DNA from: Allacma fusca
Lineage: Eukaryota > Arthropoda > Collembola > Symphypleona > Sminthuridae
DNA: 64,000 nt
Direction of reading: 5' to 3'
Assembly (NCBI GenBank): GCA_947179485.1
Contig: OX359246.1
Span: forward strand, 28,210,001-28,274,000
The notes beneath the pieces were generated by a model. The model saw only the letters and a list, made by a program, of their open reading frames with translations, did not search any database and was not told where the DNA came from. Below, piece by piece: positions 1-11,289 of this stretch. The position numbers and the translations under genes were made by a program. The stretch's first letter is position 1; each line of letters begins with the position of its first letter.

Positions 1-323
1 ATATATCAGATGTGTATACATACATACACATGTATACAGTAATAAATAGGAATGTGTGCACGGCTGCATGTACTACATTTCCAATGTAGTAGATTTATTT
101 TATTCTGTTGCTCTCAATATGTATATGTGCTCCTGTTCCTGGACACTCATCGATTTACGTCCGGAGGAAGCAAATCTAATTTTATAAATAGCTTGAACCT
201 TGAACAATGGTTTGACACTCATCGTGCACTCATGCGTTAAAATGCTTAACCATAGTGCATACTATATGTTATGAATGGCTTACACATAATAATTTATGTC
301 AATGTTTATTGTTATTTGTAATT
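1..323. other. Intergenic, no gene seen
   Basis: AT-rich DNA with short TACATA-type runs at the left edge. Short open frames here lack homology that I recognise and lack splice or codon support. The last ten bases (314-323, ATTTGTAATT) are the left target duplication of the adjoining element. Confidence 0.5.
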
Positions 324-1341
324 AGGGATTGTCGATTTGAAAATGCCATGGCATATTGGGCATCATGCCTGCCGAAAATGCCCTGGAATTTTGGGCATTT
401 TCAACTTTGGGCAAATACGTACATTTTGTGCAAATTCGGCACGGGCATTTTCATTCCTGGGCATATTTGGCATTTTGGGAATATTCAGTTCAAATTTTAC
501 TGGTTCCTGCTGCTACTTGCACTCGCTACTACTGCAAACTTCCCAGCATACATTGTTATAACTAAAAACGATTACTCGACGTTGTTAACATACAGGTAAA
601 TAAATCCGGTTAGTAGACAAATTGTAGCAGTTTTGAAACCTCTAACCATTGTTGCTAATTGACGGGTGGTTAAACAGTTCAACATTGAAATTGTTCCCGA
701 ATTATTTTTAATTTAGTAGTCAAACATAACTCACATTTTGGAATGCAATAAACTCTGCCAACATCGAAGCACTTTTTAGAAAAAGTTGATATGAGAAATT
801 TTATTTACGCCGATATTATTTCAGTCGAAGCCTGAGCAACGGCTGCAGAGGTTGAAAGTTACACAAATCAAAGTTCTGATGGGAAGGATTTTTTTGAGGA
901 CGAATTTATCATTGAAGAACCGTACACGTGAGAAGAATTAGAGTATTCTGATTAACGTTAAACAAAATGCAACAGTATTGCATTCCTCAATTCAATATAA
1001 GGCGATTGTATGATACACTTCAAGTATCTTTTGAAATAAAATACATTTGAGCGAAATTGCCATATAGACCTTTTTTATTGAAATTTGAATATTTTATTTT
1101 AATAGTGAATACTGGATTTCTTGTCTTGACTGTATTGCTAAGTTTTGTCTACAAAAAAAACAAATATTCCCTACTGAAAATGCCCAAAATGCCGAATATA
1201 CCCTGTCGACAATACCCAAATTTAGGGCATTTTCCCGATGTGCCAATATGCTAAAAAATATGGCACATTGGCGGGCATTTTGGGCATATTCAGCTTGGCG
1301 GGCATATACATATACGAGGGCATTTTCAATCGACATTCCCT
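324..1341. mobile_element. Non-autonomous DNA transposon, GGGCATTTT family, copy 1
   Basis: The ends are inverted repeats: the left starts AGGGATTGTCGATTTGAAAA and the right, read inward, starts AGGGAATGTCGATTGAAAAT. The element is flanked by an exact 10-bp direct repeat, ATTTGTAATT, at 314-323 and 1342-1351. Just inside each end lies an array of GGGCATTTT/AAAATGCCC words (about 340-480 and 1178-1330). An interior stretch at about 820-955 reads as a highly acidic peptide with stop codons, resembling a decayed transposase C-terminus; 51295-51438 has a comparable open version. A 10-bp duplication is longer than the usual 8 bp of hAT and would fit Mutator-like elements, so the superfamily is left open. 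Confidence 0.85.
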
Positions 1342-1351
1342 ATTTGTAATT

Positions 1352-1786
1352 TTTCTTCTTTTATATGGTAACATATTCCAGGATCCAGCTCATAAACTCA
1401 TGGCGATAAATACGACAATGTTTTAAATGAAATGTTTTAAATGGCAGCAGGTAGAGTCAGGAATTTATCGAATTCATTATTAAAACCAAAAGCTGCAATT
1501 TTCGCTCTCATGATTCGCGTACACAATCAAATGACGACAGATGAGATTTATTGTTGAACTAACCTTAAATTTAGTATCAAAGGAGTCATAAATAGCACTA
1601 GTAATTGTGAAAAGTGTAACGAGGCTAATAAACATTCTTATATGACACACTATGAATCACAGATGAAAACATTAAATTAGACCACATTAATTATGCATAA
1701 AACCACCTACTTTTCCACACGCGCTTCCCAATAAACGTGCTATTTTTACGCAACCTGTAAACCTATGAATTCAAACCGGTTTTACC
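1352..1786. other. 5' flank of ionotropic receptor gene 1
   Basis: No coding signal. This is presumably the promoter and 5' untranslated region of the receptor starting at 1787. I cannot pick a TATA box or transcription start with confidence. Confidence 0.4.
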
Positions 1787-3999
1787 TTGCATAACATCAT
1801 GAAGCACTCAACCGTTCTCTTGATCACCACCAATTTTATTCTGCGAACAATGACGTTACCCATACAAGCACTAAAAGATTTCGTGGCATCTTTACAAGTA
1901 TCCCAGCAAATATCCGCACAGTGTCAAAACTTTGATTTTTTCTACTCAATTTACGTAAAAACTGAAACCAGCGACAATATTATATACGGAACGAGAGAAT
2001 ACGCAACGAAAGCTGTAATCTTAAATGACCTTTCGATGACAGTGACAAACTTTTCGGTCTTCCGTCCGTTTCAGGTTTCTGTTAGCGTTACCAAATTCCA
2101 GGCCATTTGCACAATTTTCTTTACCCCTATTGATTTTTCTTCCGGCAGTACTGACACAGCTTTGGTAGAAACCTACCAAGGTGCTTACATAAAGGCCTTC
2201 TTTGTTTTTATATTTGAACGAAAATCCGAATCGGACTTTTATAACAAACTTTTTACGTTCTCACAAACTACATTCAAAATTATCAACTCCTATTTATTTG
2301 TATTTGATACAATGACCAGTGAGGCTTACGTGCCTGTTCGATCACTCCTGATTAAGAAAATGCGCAAGGTTTTCATTTACGACAACACTAGTGCAATGCA
2401 ACGAAAGAATAATTCGTTAGAAAACGCTCGCATCCCGAATTTAGAAAAAGAATTGGTAAGTGTAGCAATGTGCGTCCCATGTTCTAAAGCTTTGGATCAT
2501 TTCGAGGAAACGGGCATATGGATGGATAAAGGTGCGGGTGTGCTTTACGAACTGACACAAATAACCAATGCTACCCTTGAACTCTTCCCTGCATATAACA
2601 TTGAAAATGCAGATGACTATGAAGAAAATGATTTCATTCGACCCTTGGTAGATGGATCTGCAGCATTTTCAAGCATTCTGGTCTTCACTCAAAGGCTGGA
2701 CCGGATCGCTTACCGAACGATTACATCGGAAGTGCAGCGCGTTTGTTTCATTACAGCGCTCCCTAGAAAAACTAAATTTAATTCTTTGATCCGACTAGCG
2801 CACGCCTTTGAATTCGTAGTCTGGATTTGGACACTTTTGAGTATTGTGGCTGTGTTTTTGATACTGGAAACTTTGAAACGACATGTAAAACTCCGGACGG
2901 ATCGCATCGTGGGGAACCCAAGTAGGATTTTATGGGTCGCATCAGCATTTGGAACAACCCTGAAGCAAGACAAGACTAGACTAATACATTATAAAACATT
3001 ATTCGTACTTTTAAGACCCATTTTGGATCAAGGTGGTGACCTTGCAGCCGTATTTAAACAAAATAAAAGAATTACCAGAACCAGGCTAATCATCGGGATG
3101 TGGCTGTTATTGCTGATAGCTTTAGGTTGCGCTTATAAATGCAAACTGATTTCCCTGGTTGTTATGCCAAAGTACATTCATCCGCCTGCAACATTTCTAG
3201 AACTCGCTTTATCAAACTACGAAATCAGATTTGCTCATTATTCTACCGCTATTCAAAGGGGTCTGCACAAAAGGAATACCACAGTATTTCAAATTATAAG
3301 GGAAAGGATTCATGAAGTGGACTACCTTGAACCCGATGTAAGTTTCCTTTTAATTAACCACAGCGTACAGATTACTTGAAACCATAGTAACTATAATATT
3401 CTCAACTATTTTATTATTTATTTGGAAGTGCTATGAAAAAATACTGGATGGTCGCAGTGTATGCGCAGCGTACGCGGGAATCTTTGACCTCATTGGTCTC
3501 CAGTTCATAGTCGATGTGAAGGGACGTGAAATGTTTTTACGCTCGCGGGATTGTATTCTACCACTGCGTGGTTTTATGGGAATCAGTAGATACTACCCGC
3601 ATTTACTTGGTACATGCTTAAATGCTATCTTAATGTATGGTAGCCATAAGTTAATTTTAACTTGCTTTTATGCATATACAGTGACATCTTTTTTTCATAG
3701 GGATTTACGACTTTATTGCATCAAGTTTGGTTAGCGGAGGTTTTTTGGACGTGTGGAATAACAATATGGTTAAACTGAGAACTGCTGTAGGTCGAAATCG
3801 TGCGCACAGTATGGTCACAAAGGAACCAGCTTACAAGGGAGGAGAAGAGCAAAATGACTCCTCGCACCAGCTGGTGTACCTATCTTTGGAACTTCTGTAT
3901 ATGGGACATTTCTGTGGTTTTGTCTTACTAATTCTTGAATTTATGTATTCTAGACTTTTATATCGAAAGAAACTTCAAATGTTAGTAGAATACAGGTAG
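1787..3999 (+). CDS. Divergent ionotropic receptor (IR-like ligand-gated channel), copy 1
   Basis: Predicted exons 1787-3337, 3429-3609 and 3701-3999 give about 676 residues. The intron phases (0 and 1) and the lengths of exons 2 and 3 are identical to those of the tandem paralog at 5893. The N-terminus is hydrophobic (MKHSTVLLITTNF), so it is probably secreted or membrane-inserted. The protein has a long variable extracellular part, then an LBD-S1 region, a first membrane helix (FEFVVWIWTLLSIVAVFLIL, around residue 350), a pore-like segment (LFVLLRPILDQG), a second helix with the family pattern WLLLLIALGCAYKCKLIS...P (around residues 440-465), an LBD-S2 region crossing exons 1-2, and a third helix near the C-terminus. 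Family knowledge: IRs are chemosensory relatives of ionotropic glutamate receptors. Ligand unknown. An alternative start is Met at 1799. Confidence 0.88.
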
Positions 4000-4534
4000 C
4001 CATATCATATGACATATATGTATGTATACATTAGTTTCAGAATAATAAAAGTATACGTATTCAAACAATTCATGACTATATTCCACTCATTTGACTTCTG
4101 TTGCCTGAACTCAATTGGTTGCCTCACAATTGGTCTTAATTTCGTTCCTTCCGTAAACGTAGTCATTACGCCCTAAGCAAATCAAAAGCCTTTTAAACGT
4201 GCCTGCTCATTTGAGTTAATATGAGGGGAAGTGTTAATACTTCTCAGTATACTCACTGCAGGGGATGAAAAACGTCCCTGCTCACCGGAGGGTGAAACGT
4301 TCACGAATCGTGCCTGAAAATGTCCCTAAAATATACTAACTTAGATATATGGAAGCTGCCCTTGCAAAGGCCTCTGGACGTTTACCCAACTTGCTGGTAC
4401 AGTACATGCCCAATAACAGACATTGTTTTTTGCAATTTGGTCATTGATTTATCTTATTATAGCAAAACATTTGAAATACTATCACGTACTCGTACCAAGT
4501 ATCTAGCTTCAATATATTGCAGTAATATATCAGC
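4000..4534. other. Intergenic
   Basis: 3' flank of ionotropic receptor 1, with an AATAAAAG polyadenylation-like signal near 4042. The remainder is AT-rich sequence without recognisable coding content up to the pseudogene fragment. Confidence 0.4.
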
Positions 4535-5105
4535 ACCCATCAACTCACAACTGCTTTCGGTATACATTATAGTCTACTCCATATACTGTCCTTGAGTGGA
4601 ATTTCTCTATCAGATACTGACTTTTGACCAAGCTTACAAAACAGATCGAGTCTTTTTGTTGAAGTTCCTACTACAGTACTAAACTTACGACAGTTATTGT
4701 GCATGAAATACATCATACACAGCACATCAATTGTACTTTTTTCATTAATGAGCACATCAATTTTGGTATAAAAAGATTAATTAAATAATAGAACAGCCGA
4801 AATATTTTAATATTTGTGAGGAATTGTAACACTAGTCAGCAAACCTTTAATTTCAATTTATTCAATTAATGAAACTAATGTGTGAAAACTTTCCTTCTAA
4901 AATTCGTTGCAGACCCAGGGGATAGTAAGTTTTCTGCGGAATTCCGATCTAATGCATCGTGTTAGAAAGTTTGGATAGACTTGTGTGGAGAGTTCTCCAC
5001 AATTAACAATCACCGGATTCAAAGTTTTGTGTGGGATTTTTGACACTGATGAAGACATATAAAGAAAGAAATTTGCTGCTGCAAGTGAGATGCTGATAGC
5101 TAATA
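4535..5105 (+). pseudogene. Fragment of a DUF229/sulfatase-like gene, 3' part
   Basis: This stretch aligns by eye, on the same strand, with the 3' half of exon 5 of the gene at 32070-34847. Bases 4535-4690 match about 34250-34405, including the shared strings GTCCTTGAGTGG and CTATCAGATACTGA. Bases about 4815-5090 match about 34545-34840, including TTGCAGACCCAG and GGAGAGTTCTCCA. A central part (about 34405-34545 of the gene) is largely missing or scrambled. Stops, indels and lost frame throughout make it non-coding. It lies between two ionotropic receptor genes, about 29 kb from the intact gene. It is a dead partial duplicate; whether it arose by retroposition or by DNA-level duplication cannot be told, since only one exon is represented. 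Confidence 0.85.
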
Positions 5106-5892
5106 TGTGGAATTTAAAAACTGTTGAAACTGCATATAATGAGCGCACCCATTATCTTATTGGAATGATTTATATTTTGATGATGTCAATGTGCTTTAAT
5201 TAACTTCTCCTTCTACAGCATCAGCTGCGTAACTAATTTATAAAGCTCAACACCAGGGTGCGGGTGTGGGGAGTTGTGACTTGCGCTTGAAGTGCACATC
5301 ACTGTACGAAAGGTACCTTTTGTAAAAATTCTAAGTAAACGTAAACATATCATTTCAAATAAAATAAATAACGCAGTGGATTTACACTTTAGTAACTGGT
5401 ATTCAAAAGTGAGCACGTAAAGTCTAAAGAAGAGTAGGACTTGCATGATTAACCAAAATGCTGTCGGTGAAGATAACTCCTGCCATGACAGCAATAATTC
5501 ATTCGTAAATGCTGTTACTATTTATTACAAATACTATATTGAATTTTGACGTTGGGGTTGCGTGATCTAGAACCATTTTAAAATTATGCTTCTACCAGGC
5601 GGACAACAAATTTGTTTGGCGCATCGATCATTATCCAACGCATGTAAATTACGCTTAATATTTCAACGAATAAGCAGCTGCAGAGCGAATGCAGAACTAA
5701 ATAAATCTTTTAAAAAGATATACATATCAGCCCTTCAAAGTGTAAAAGAAGATTGATGTGTTTATTTTCACCCACACAATTTTTCTACCCCATGGTACGG
5801 TACGATCAGATTAAATGGCTTACAAAGTCCAAATTGTAATCGTTCATATTATCACAACAAACTTCTATTTCGTGTTCTCAAATTGCTAGAAA
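5106..5892. other. 5' flank of ionotropic receptor gene 2
   Basis: No coding support. Short antisense frames here (for example 5213-5494) show no family features. Probably promoter and 5' untranslated DNA of the gene starting at 5893. Confidence 0.4.
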
Positions 5893-8136
5893 ATGTGGCC
5901 TTTTTTGGTCCTCCTTGTTTTAGGTATATTTAAAGTAGAAAATGTGACTTCATCGATTCAAGTATTACAGGATTTTGTGATTTCACTCCAACGCTCAAAT
6001 TTACAACGGTGTTATAATTTAGAAATCTTATACGCAAACTATCAACCGGAATCAAAAACAAATTTAGATTTAATTGCTTCACTGAAGAAGCTAGCCTCTG
6101 TCAGAACCCTTCTGCGGGTCCATCCTTCGTCCAATAATAATTTCTCTGTATTCAGTGACTTCCAGGTTCCTGCCAGCATAACCAAATTCCACCAACCATG
6201 TTCCTTCATCTTGGCTCAAGTAGAATTGTCCCCGGAAAGTTACAAGTCAGCTTTAAGGGAAAGCTTCCAAGGTGCACATATAGGGGCTTACCATATTTTT
6301 ATTGTACGCAGTACCCCCGACCAAGATTTCCATTCACAACTTTATGCCTTTGTAAAATCTACGTTCAAAATCCTCCGAGCATTTTTCTTTGTTTTGAATG
6401 CTGAGGGCAATAGTGAAGGTTATATTCCTATTCGTGGGATGAAAGTAAAACGCATGCGCAAAATTTTTAGCCAAAGTAAAACTGAACATACAAATCAATT
6501 ACATCTAGTCGCTCCAAATGAGTTCGATGTGGAAAAAGGCATTTTACTCGCAATGATGTGTGTCCCATGTAGCAAATCCTTAGAAATTTTTGACGATACG
6601 GGGATCTGGACCAACACGGATGCAGCAACTTTGTATGAATTTGCACAAAAAATCAACGGAACATTGGAACTTGCGCCAGCCTTTAATCACGATGATCCCA
6701 ACAACTTCGAGGAAAATGACTTCATTAAACCATTGACAGATGGAACTGGGACAGCGTCCACCATTTTATTGTTTAGTCCCAGCTTGGCTCGATTAATTTA
6801 TAGAACTGTACCCATCAAGCAACAACACGTCTGCTTCTTCTCAGCGTTGCCAAAGAGAACAAAATTCAATTCTCTCCTTCGACTTGCGCATCCCTTCGAG
6901 TATATCGTCTGGATTTTGGTAGCTTTGTGTATTTTTGCTGTCTTTGCAATTCTCGAAACTTTCCGACACATGGCTTATCATTTTGATAACACCGAGGATT
7001 ATTCCGAAACTGTTCAAGTCCTGCCCCGTACTTTAATGCCCTTCGCTACAGAAACACTGGGACATGAACATTACAAATCATTATTTGTTCTTTTGAGACC
7101 TATTTTGGACCAAGGATCTAATGCTGGTGCAATTTTCAATGAAAATAAAAGAGTCAGTAGAAGCAGAGCAATTTTTGGGATGTGGCTCTTGATGCTCATA
7201 GCATTGGGGTGTGCCTACAAATGCAAACTGATTTCACTAGTAGTCATGCCCAAGTATATTCAACCACCTGCCACATTTTCGGAACTCGCTCTATCCAACT
7301 ACGATATTGGGTTCGTTCATTACTCAACCGTGATACGGGAAGGATTTTACAGGAGAAACACTACTATGATGGTTCACATTAGGGAAAGAATACACGAATT
7401 TGATTACCTCGATCCTGATGTGAGTTTTCTTCAAGCTATTATAAGTACGTAGATGCATGCAAAAAATACACACATTCACAAAACTCAAATACACAAAATT
7501 CTGTATCAAATATGAAAACCATGTACTAAAACTAGTTGCTTATATTCCTATAATAAAATCCCATAGTGCTATGAAAAAATTCAAGATGGACATAGCGTTT
7601 GCACAGGCTATAGCGCCATTTTTGATGCTATCGGTCTTCAGTACTTTATAGATGTGAAAGGGCGAAACATGTTCTTACGATCAAAAGATTGCATCTTGCC
7701 TATGACCGGATTTTCTGGAATCAGTAGATACTACCCTCACTTTATTGGTAAGTGAATTGTGTGTAAGAGGGGGGATTGACTTATATTAGGACTAAGTATG
7801 TTTTAAGTGAATGCATGGAATCATTTTGCTTAAACAGAAATTTTCAACTTTATTGCCAGAAGTCTGGAAAGCGGGGGGTTTATAGACCTGTGGTACAAAC
7901 ACATGGTTAAAATGAAGTCTGCATCAGGTCGAATTCGTGCCCAAAGCATGGTAGATACCCTGAAGTTTTACAGCGGGGAGGAAGAAGAAGAAGCTTCAAC
8001 CCAACAGATAGTATCTCTATCGGTGCAGCTCCTTTTTATGGGACATTTCGGCGGGACCATTTGTTTTACTGCAGAATATTTCTTCTACAACTGTTTGTAC
8101 AGAAAAAAACTAAATTTATTGGTGTGGAATCGGTAA
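5893..8136 (+). CDS. Divergent ionotropic receptor (IR-like ligand-gated channel), copy 2
   Basis: Predicted exons 5893-7419, 7567-7747 and 7838-8136 give about 668 residues. It is a tandem paralog of the gene at 1787 with the same order of features: signal peptide (MWPFLVLLVLGIFKVENV), variable N-terminal domain, a conserved cysteine motif MCVPCSKSLEIFDDTGIW in LBD-S1, first helix (EYIVWILVALCIFAVFAIL), a pore-like LFVLLRPILDQG segment, second helix (FGMWLLMLIALGCAYKCKLI), LBD-S2, and a C-terminal third helix followed by a short basic tail (YRKKLNLLVWNR). An acidic run EEEEE lies in the S2-helix linker of exon 3. No frame lesions are seen, so it is probably functional. Likely role: chemosensory cation channel in the sensory dendrite membrane; ligand unknown. 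Confidence 0.9.
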
Positions 8137-8444
8137 AATTATTGCATCATCAGCAAATATAGTTTTAGTAAATAAATGCCATACAAAATTTTGTCTACAT
8201 CCGGATTCCATTCAAAGTTTATATATTAATTTTTATGGAGTTGCGTTATATGTTTGACATCATTAAAGCTACGTTATACCTATACGTGCTTCACTCATTT
8301 GAAATTTAAATATACTGGACCACCAAACCAGCATCTGGTTACAAGAATCAAACAAGTTCAATAAATTCCAGTCCCTTTATTTAGGTCTCTAGGCTTGAGT
8401 GCTAGTATGTTCTAAGCCACACTAAGAAACCGCAAAAATTCGAT
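8137..8444. other. Convergent intergenic gap
   Basis: Lies between the 3' ends of ionotropic receptor 2 (+) and the gustatory-like receptor (-). It contains AATAAA-like signals (near 8172 on +) and nothing else I recognise. Confidence 0.4.
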
Positions 8445-9933
8445 TTAATTTAATTGCTGTGTAACTAATAACCCGGCAATCCTGCATAGAACAAAATCTA
8501 CGAAAATTGGTGTCGATATTCTCTCCATTAAGTTGAATCTTCCCACCATAATTCCAACCATCGGAACTGATTCAATGACTCTCGAAATCTCACGAACTCT
8601 CCGCACACACGGGATTTTCTGAATTGCCACCAGTAACTGTTTCTTCGTCCTCATGAGGTTGTAGGGAATTTGAAATGCCTTTTCATAAATGAGTCCGTAG
8701 AATATTACACAATCGACGCTGGATACAATGCATAGCAGGCCCATCAATGGGTAGGTAGCCGTGAGTCGAATAGCAAATACCCCTCCTATAACTGCTTGTA
8801 GAATGCAAAACAATTTGTAAGTAAATATTACAAAGCAGTTGCTCTGGTTGAATATTTGCAAGACTAACTGGAACTGACAGATTTTACGACTGAACTTAGA
8901 CGCGACGCGTTCAGTTAGATACTGGTCCATCCTGTCATATACAAGGTGTTTTGTACATACTGCATTATTCATTTTGACACAGTAAACAAATTTAGCAATT
9001 TTCTAATAACTACTCCAACTCCTAATTTTCATACCCAAAACGGATGTCATTTTCCATGGATTTTAAAGCAGAATTCATCATTTCGAAAAACATCAGATGA
9101 CAATACAATACAAAGAAGCACATTGTACCCATGTATGTGATGCAGACTCCTTCCAACACAGTCAGAGCTAAAAATGCTCTGTTACTTTGATAGATTTCTG
9201 GCAGCATGGAAAAGAACAGATGAATTCTTGTACTGTCCCATCCAATCACAGCTAGGAAAACTATGTAAACCACGCATAAATTCCGGCCAATACTCATGCT
9301 TAGCAATTCTTGTCTGTTTAGTTCCACGATCTTCCGAGGTTTCGTACCTTCTGGAATAATAATATTTTGTCCATTTATTTTACTAGAGCTTCACTGAAAA
9401 CATATTTATACACCAGCTTACGCGCATTCTCAAAGTCCCTCAATATGTACGTAATGTAGCTTCTTAAACATTGAGTAAATTGATAGCGGGATGGAATGTA
9501 TAAATGCGTCCCTTATACAAGAATTTACATTGTACATACCAGACACGGAGGAAAAAATAATGTTGAGAACCGTCACGGTATGCTCCGGCCATTTGATGAA
9601 CCATGTGTAACCCCAAAAGGCGAAACAAGTGCCGCATAAAACAAAAATGAGATGTACGGGAAAATGTTCCGCATTAAATGCCAAGTTTCGATTCAGGACA
9701 ACTTCCAGCAACCGAATCGTCATGTACAGACCTTGAATTGCTACTAGGAATAATATTGCCTTCCATTTCCAAAGATCCCTTCCTGTTTTCAGACTCACCG
9801 AAATATTAGAACTTGTTTTCTCCATTGTTGCATTTTTTTTTATTACCCTAGTTACAACAAGAGGGAGAAAATGTATGGTAGAAAGTATTTTTATGAGTTG
9901 AATGTTGAATTGATTCTCTTGTACAGTAATCAT
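8445..9933 (-). CDS. Gustatory-like seven-helix chemoreceptor A1
   Basis: Predicted exons on the minus strand: 9933-9540, 9350-9035 and 8931-8445, with introns in phases 1 and 2, about 398 residues. The same three-exon structure and phases are found in the paralog at 45503 (exon 2 is 316 bp in both), which supports every junction. Several hydrophobic helices are visible, for example LFLVAIQGLYMTIRLLEVVL and IFVLCGTCFAFWGYTWFI in exon 1, and VVYIVFLAVIGW and LEGVCITYMGTMCFFVLYC in exon 2. The last exon ends IFVDFVLCRIAGLLVTQQLN, the place where insect GR/OR proteins carry their TYhhhhhQF-type terminal helix. Assignment to the GR superfamily is by topology, length and terminal motif, not by a search. 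Ligand unknown. The start follows MITVQENQFNIQ, conserved with the paralogs. Confidence 0.82.
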
Positions 9934-11289
9934 TGTGTGTTTATAAGCTCCGATACTTTTGAACAGGAAAAAGGCTTTAGCTGAAAAATAACGTTATGGG
10001 ATGGCAGGATACCTCACTGCCTCACTGTCCCTACAAACCACTAATGAATATATATATATCTATAGCTGACATACTGCCATTTCTTCATACTAGCGCTCGA
10101 TAGCAGGCTTCTGTGCTATACTATGACACTGTTATTCCAAAAGATATGCAGCAGGAAATAAAATTTAAAAACTACTTTTAAAGATTGGATACTGCTATTG
10201 TTATATAGCCACAATCAATGTAATTATGTACATAAAACAATATTCCTCAATGACAATTGTAAAATGAGAATCCTTTCACAATTATGCGTAAAATTAAGAA
10301 AACTGTGAGTACGAATTTTAAACTGCTAGGAGGGAAAATAATAAGTTATGATTGCAAAAGTTGGAAATATATGAGCTACAGTCGAAATAATTACTTGATA
10401 ATGAATTAATTAATATGATTAATTGAAACTTTACTAAAATTGACTAATAATAATATAACTTGAATAATAATAATTACAAATATTGTAAGTTCAATACAGA
10501 AGCAAAGTGAATCCAGTAACGAATAATATTTTCGTTTACGTAAATTCGTAATAATAATTCATTACAGTCACTCACTATTTGTACAACCCTTTCCAGTTAA
10601 TGTAATAATTCAAGTTTGCTATAATTATACTATTATATAATAGAGATAGATACATATGACTGACATATATAACTTCCTGAATTTTAAAACTGAAGTTGTA
10701 CGAGGAAGTCCAGACGATGTATGTATATTTACGCCGTTGAGTGTTACAGTTCGTTCTAACTCCTAACTAACCCCTGCCTACATAAGCGCTACATGTCGAC
10801 GTGGTATTTATTAGCCGAAATACTAATAATTATTACGGCAGGTATTTATTTAGTCCAAAACCAGGTCAAAGCTCCGGCTGGAAACTTGCATACACAATAA
10901 GGAAAACTGGCCTTCCACACATAAATATGTACTAATTATCTAATAACTAAAATTTGGTTCTTTACAATAAACGCCATTGCGACAACGTTAAAGTACTCCC
11001 GACATTACAAATAAGCAACACAAAACATTATATTAAAATAAGCAAGGTAAATGAAGTAATTACAGTAGACAGTACCAATATTAATAGTTGACAGATTGTG
11101 AGTTGGTAACTGGACTGGTATTACAGACCTTCCGTAAGCGTCTAATTAATTCGTTTGAAGGGTCACGGATCTGCTATGTTAAAACAGGTTGAACATCTAG
11201 TAATAGTAATCCTAATAACAAACTAACAGTTGCCATAATATTACAACATACTTTAGAATCGACTAAAAGTCGACAACAATACTACATTA
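9934..11289. other. AT-rich intergenic region between divergent receptors
   Basis: Very AT-rich, with many ATAATAATT-type runs and an (AT)n stretch near 10046. It separates the start of receptor A1 (-) from the duplicated block that begins about 11290. No gene, RNA or complete transposon recognised. Confidence 0.5.

Noticed and set aside
337..599. Overlapping open frames near the left edge as genes
   Set aside because: They are translations of the GGGCATTTT array of a transposon, in three frames at once.
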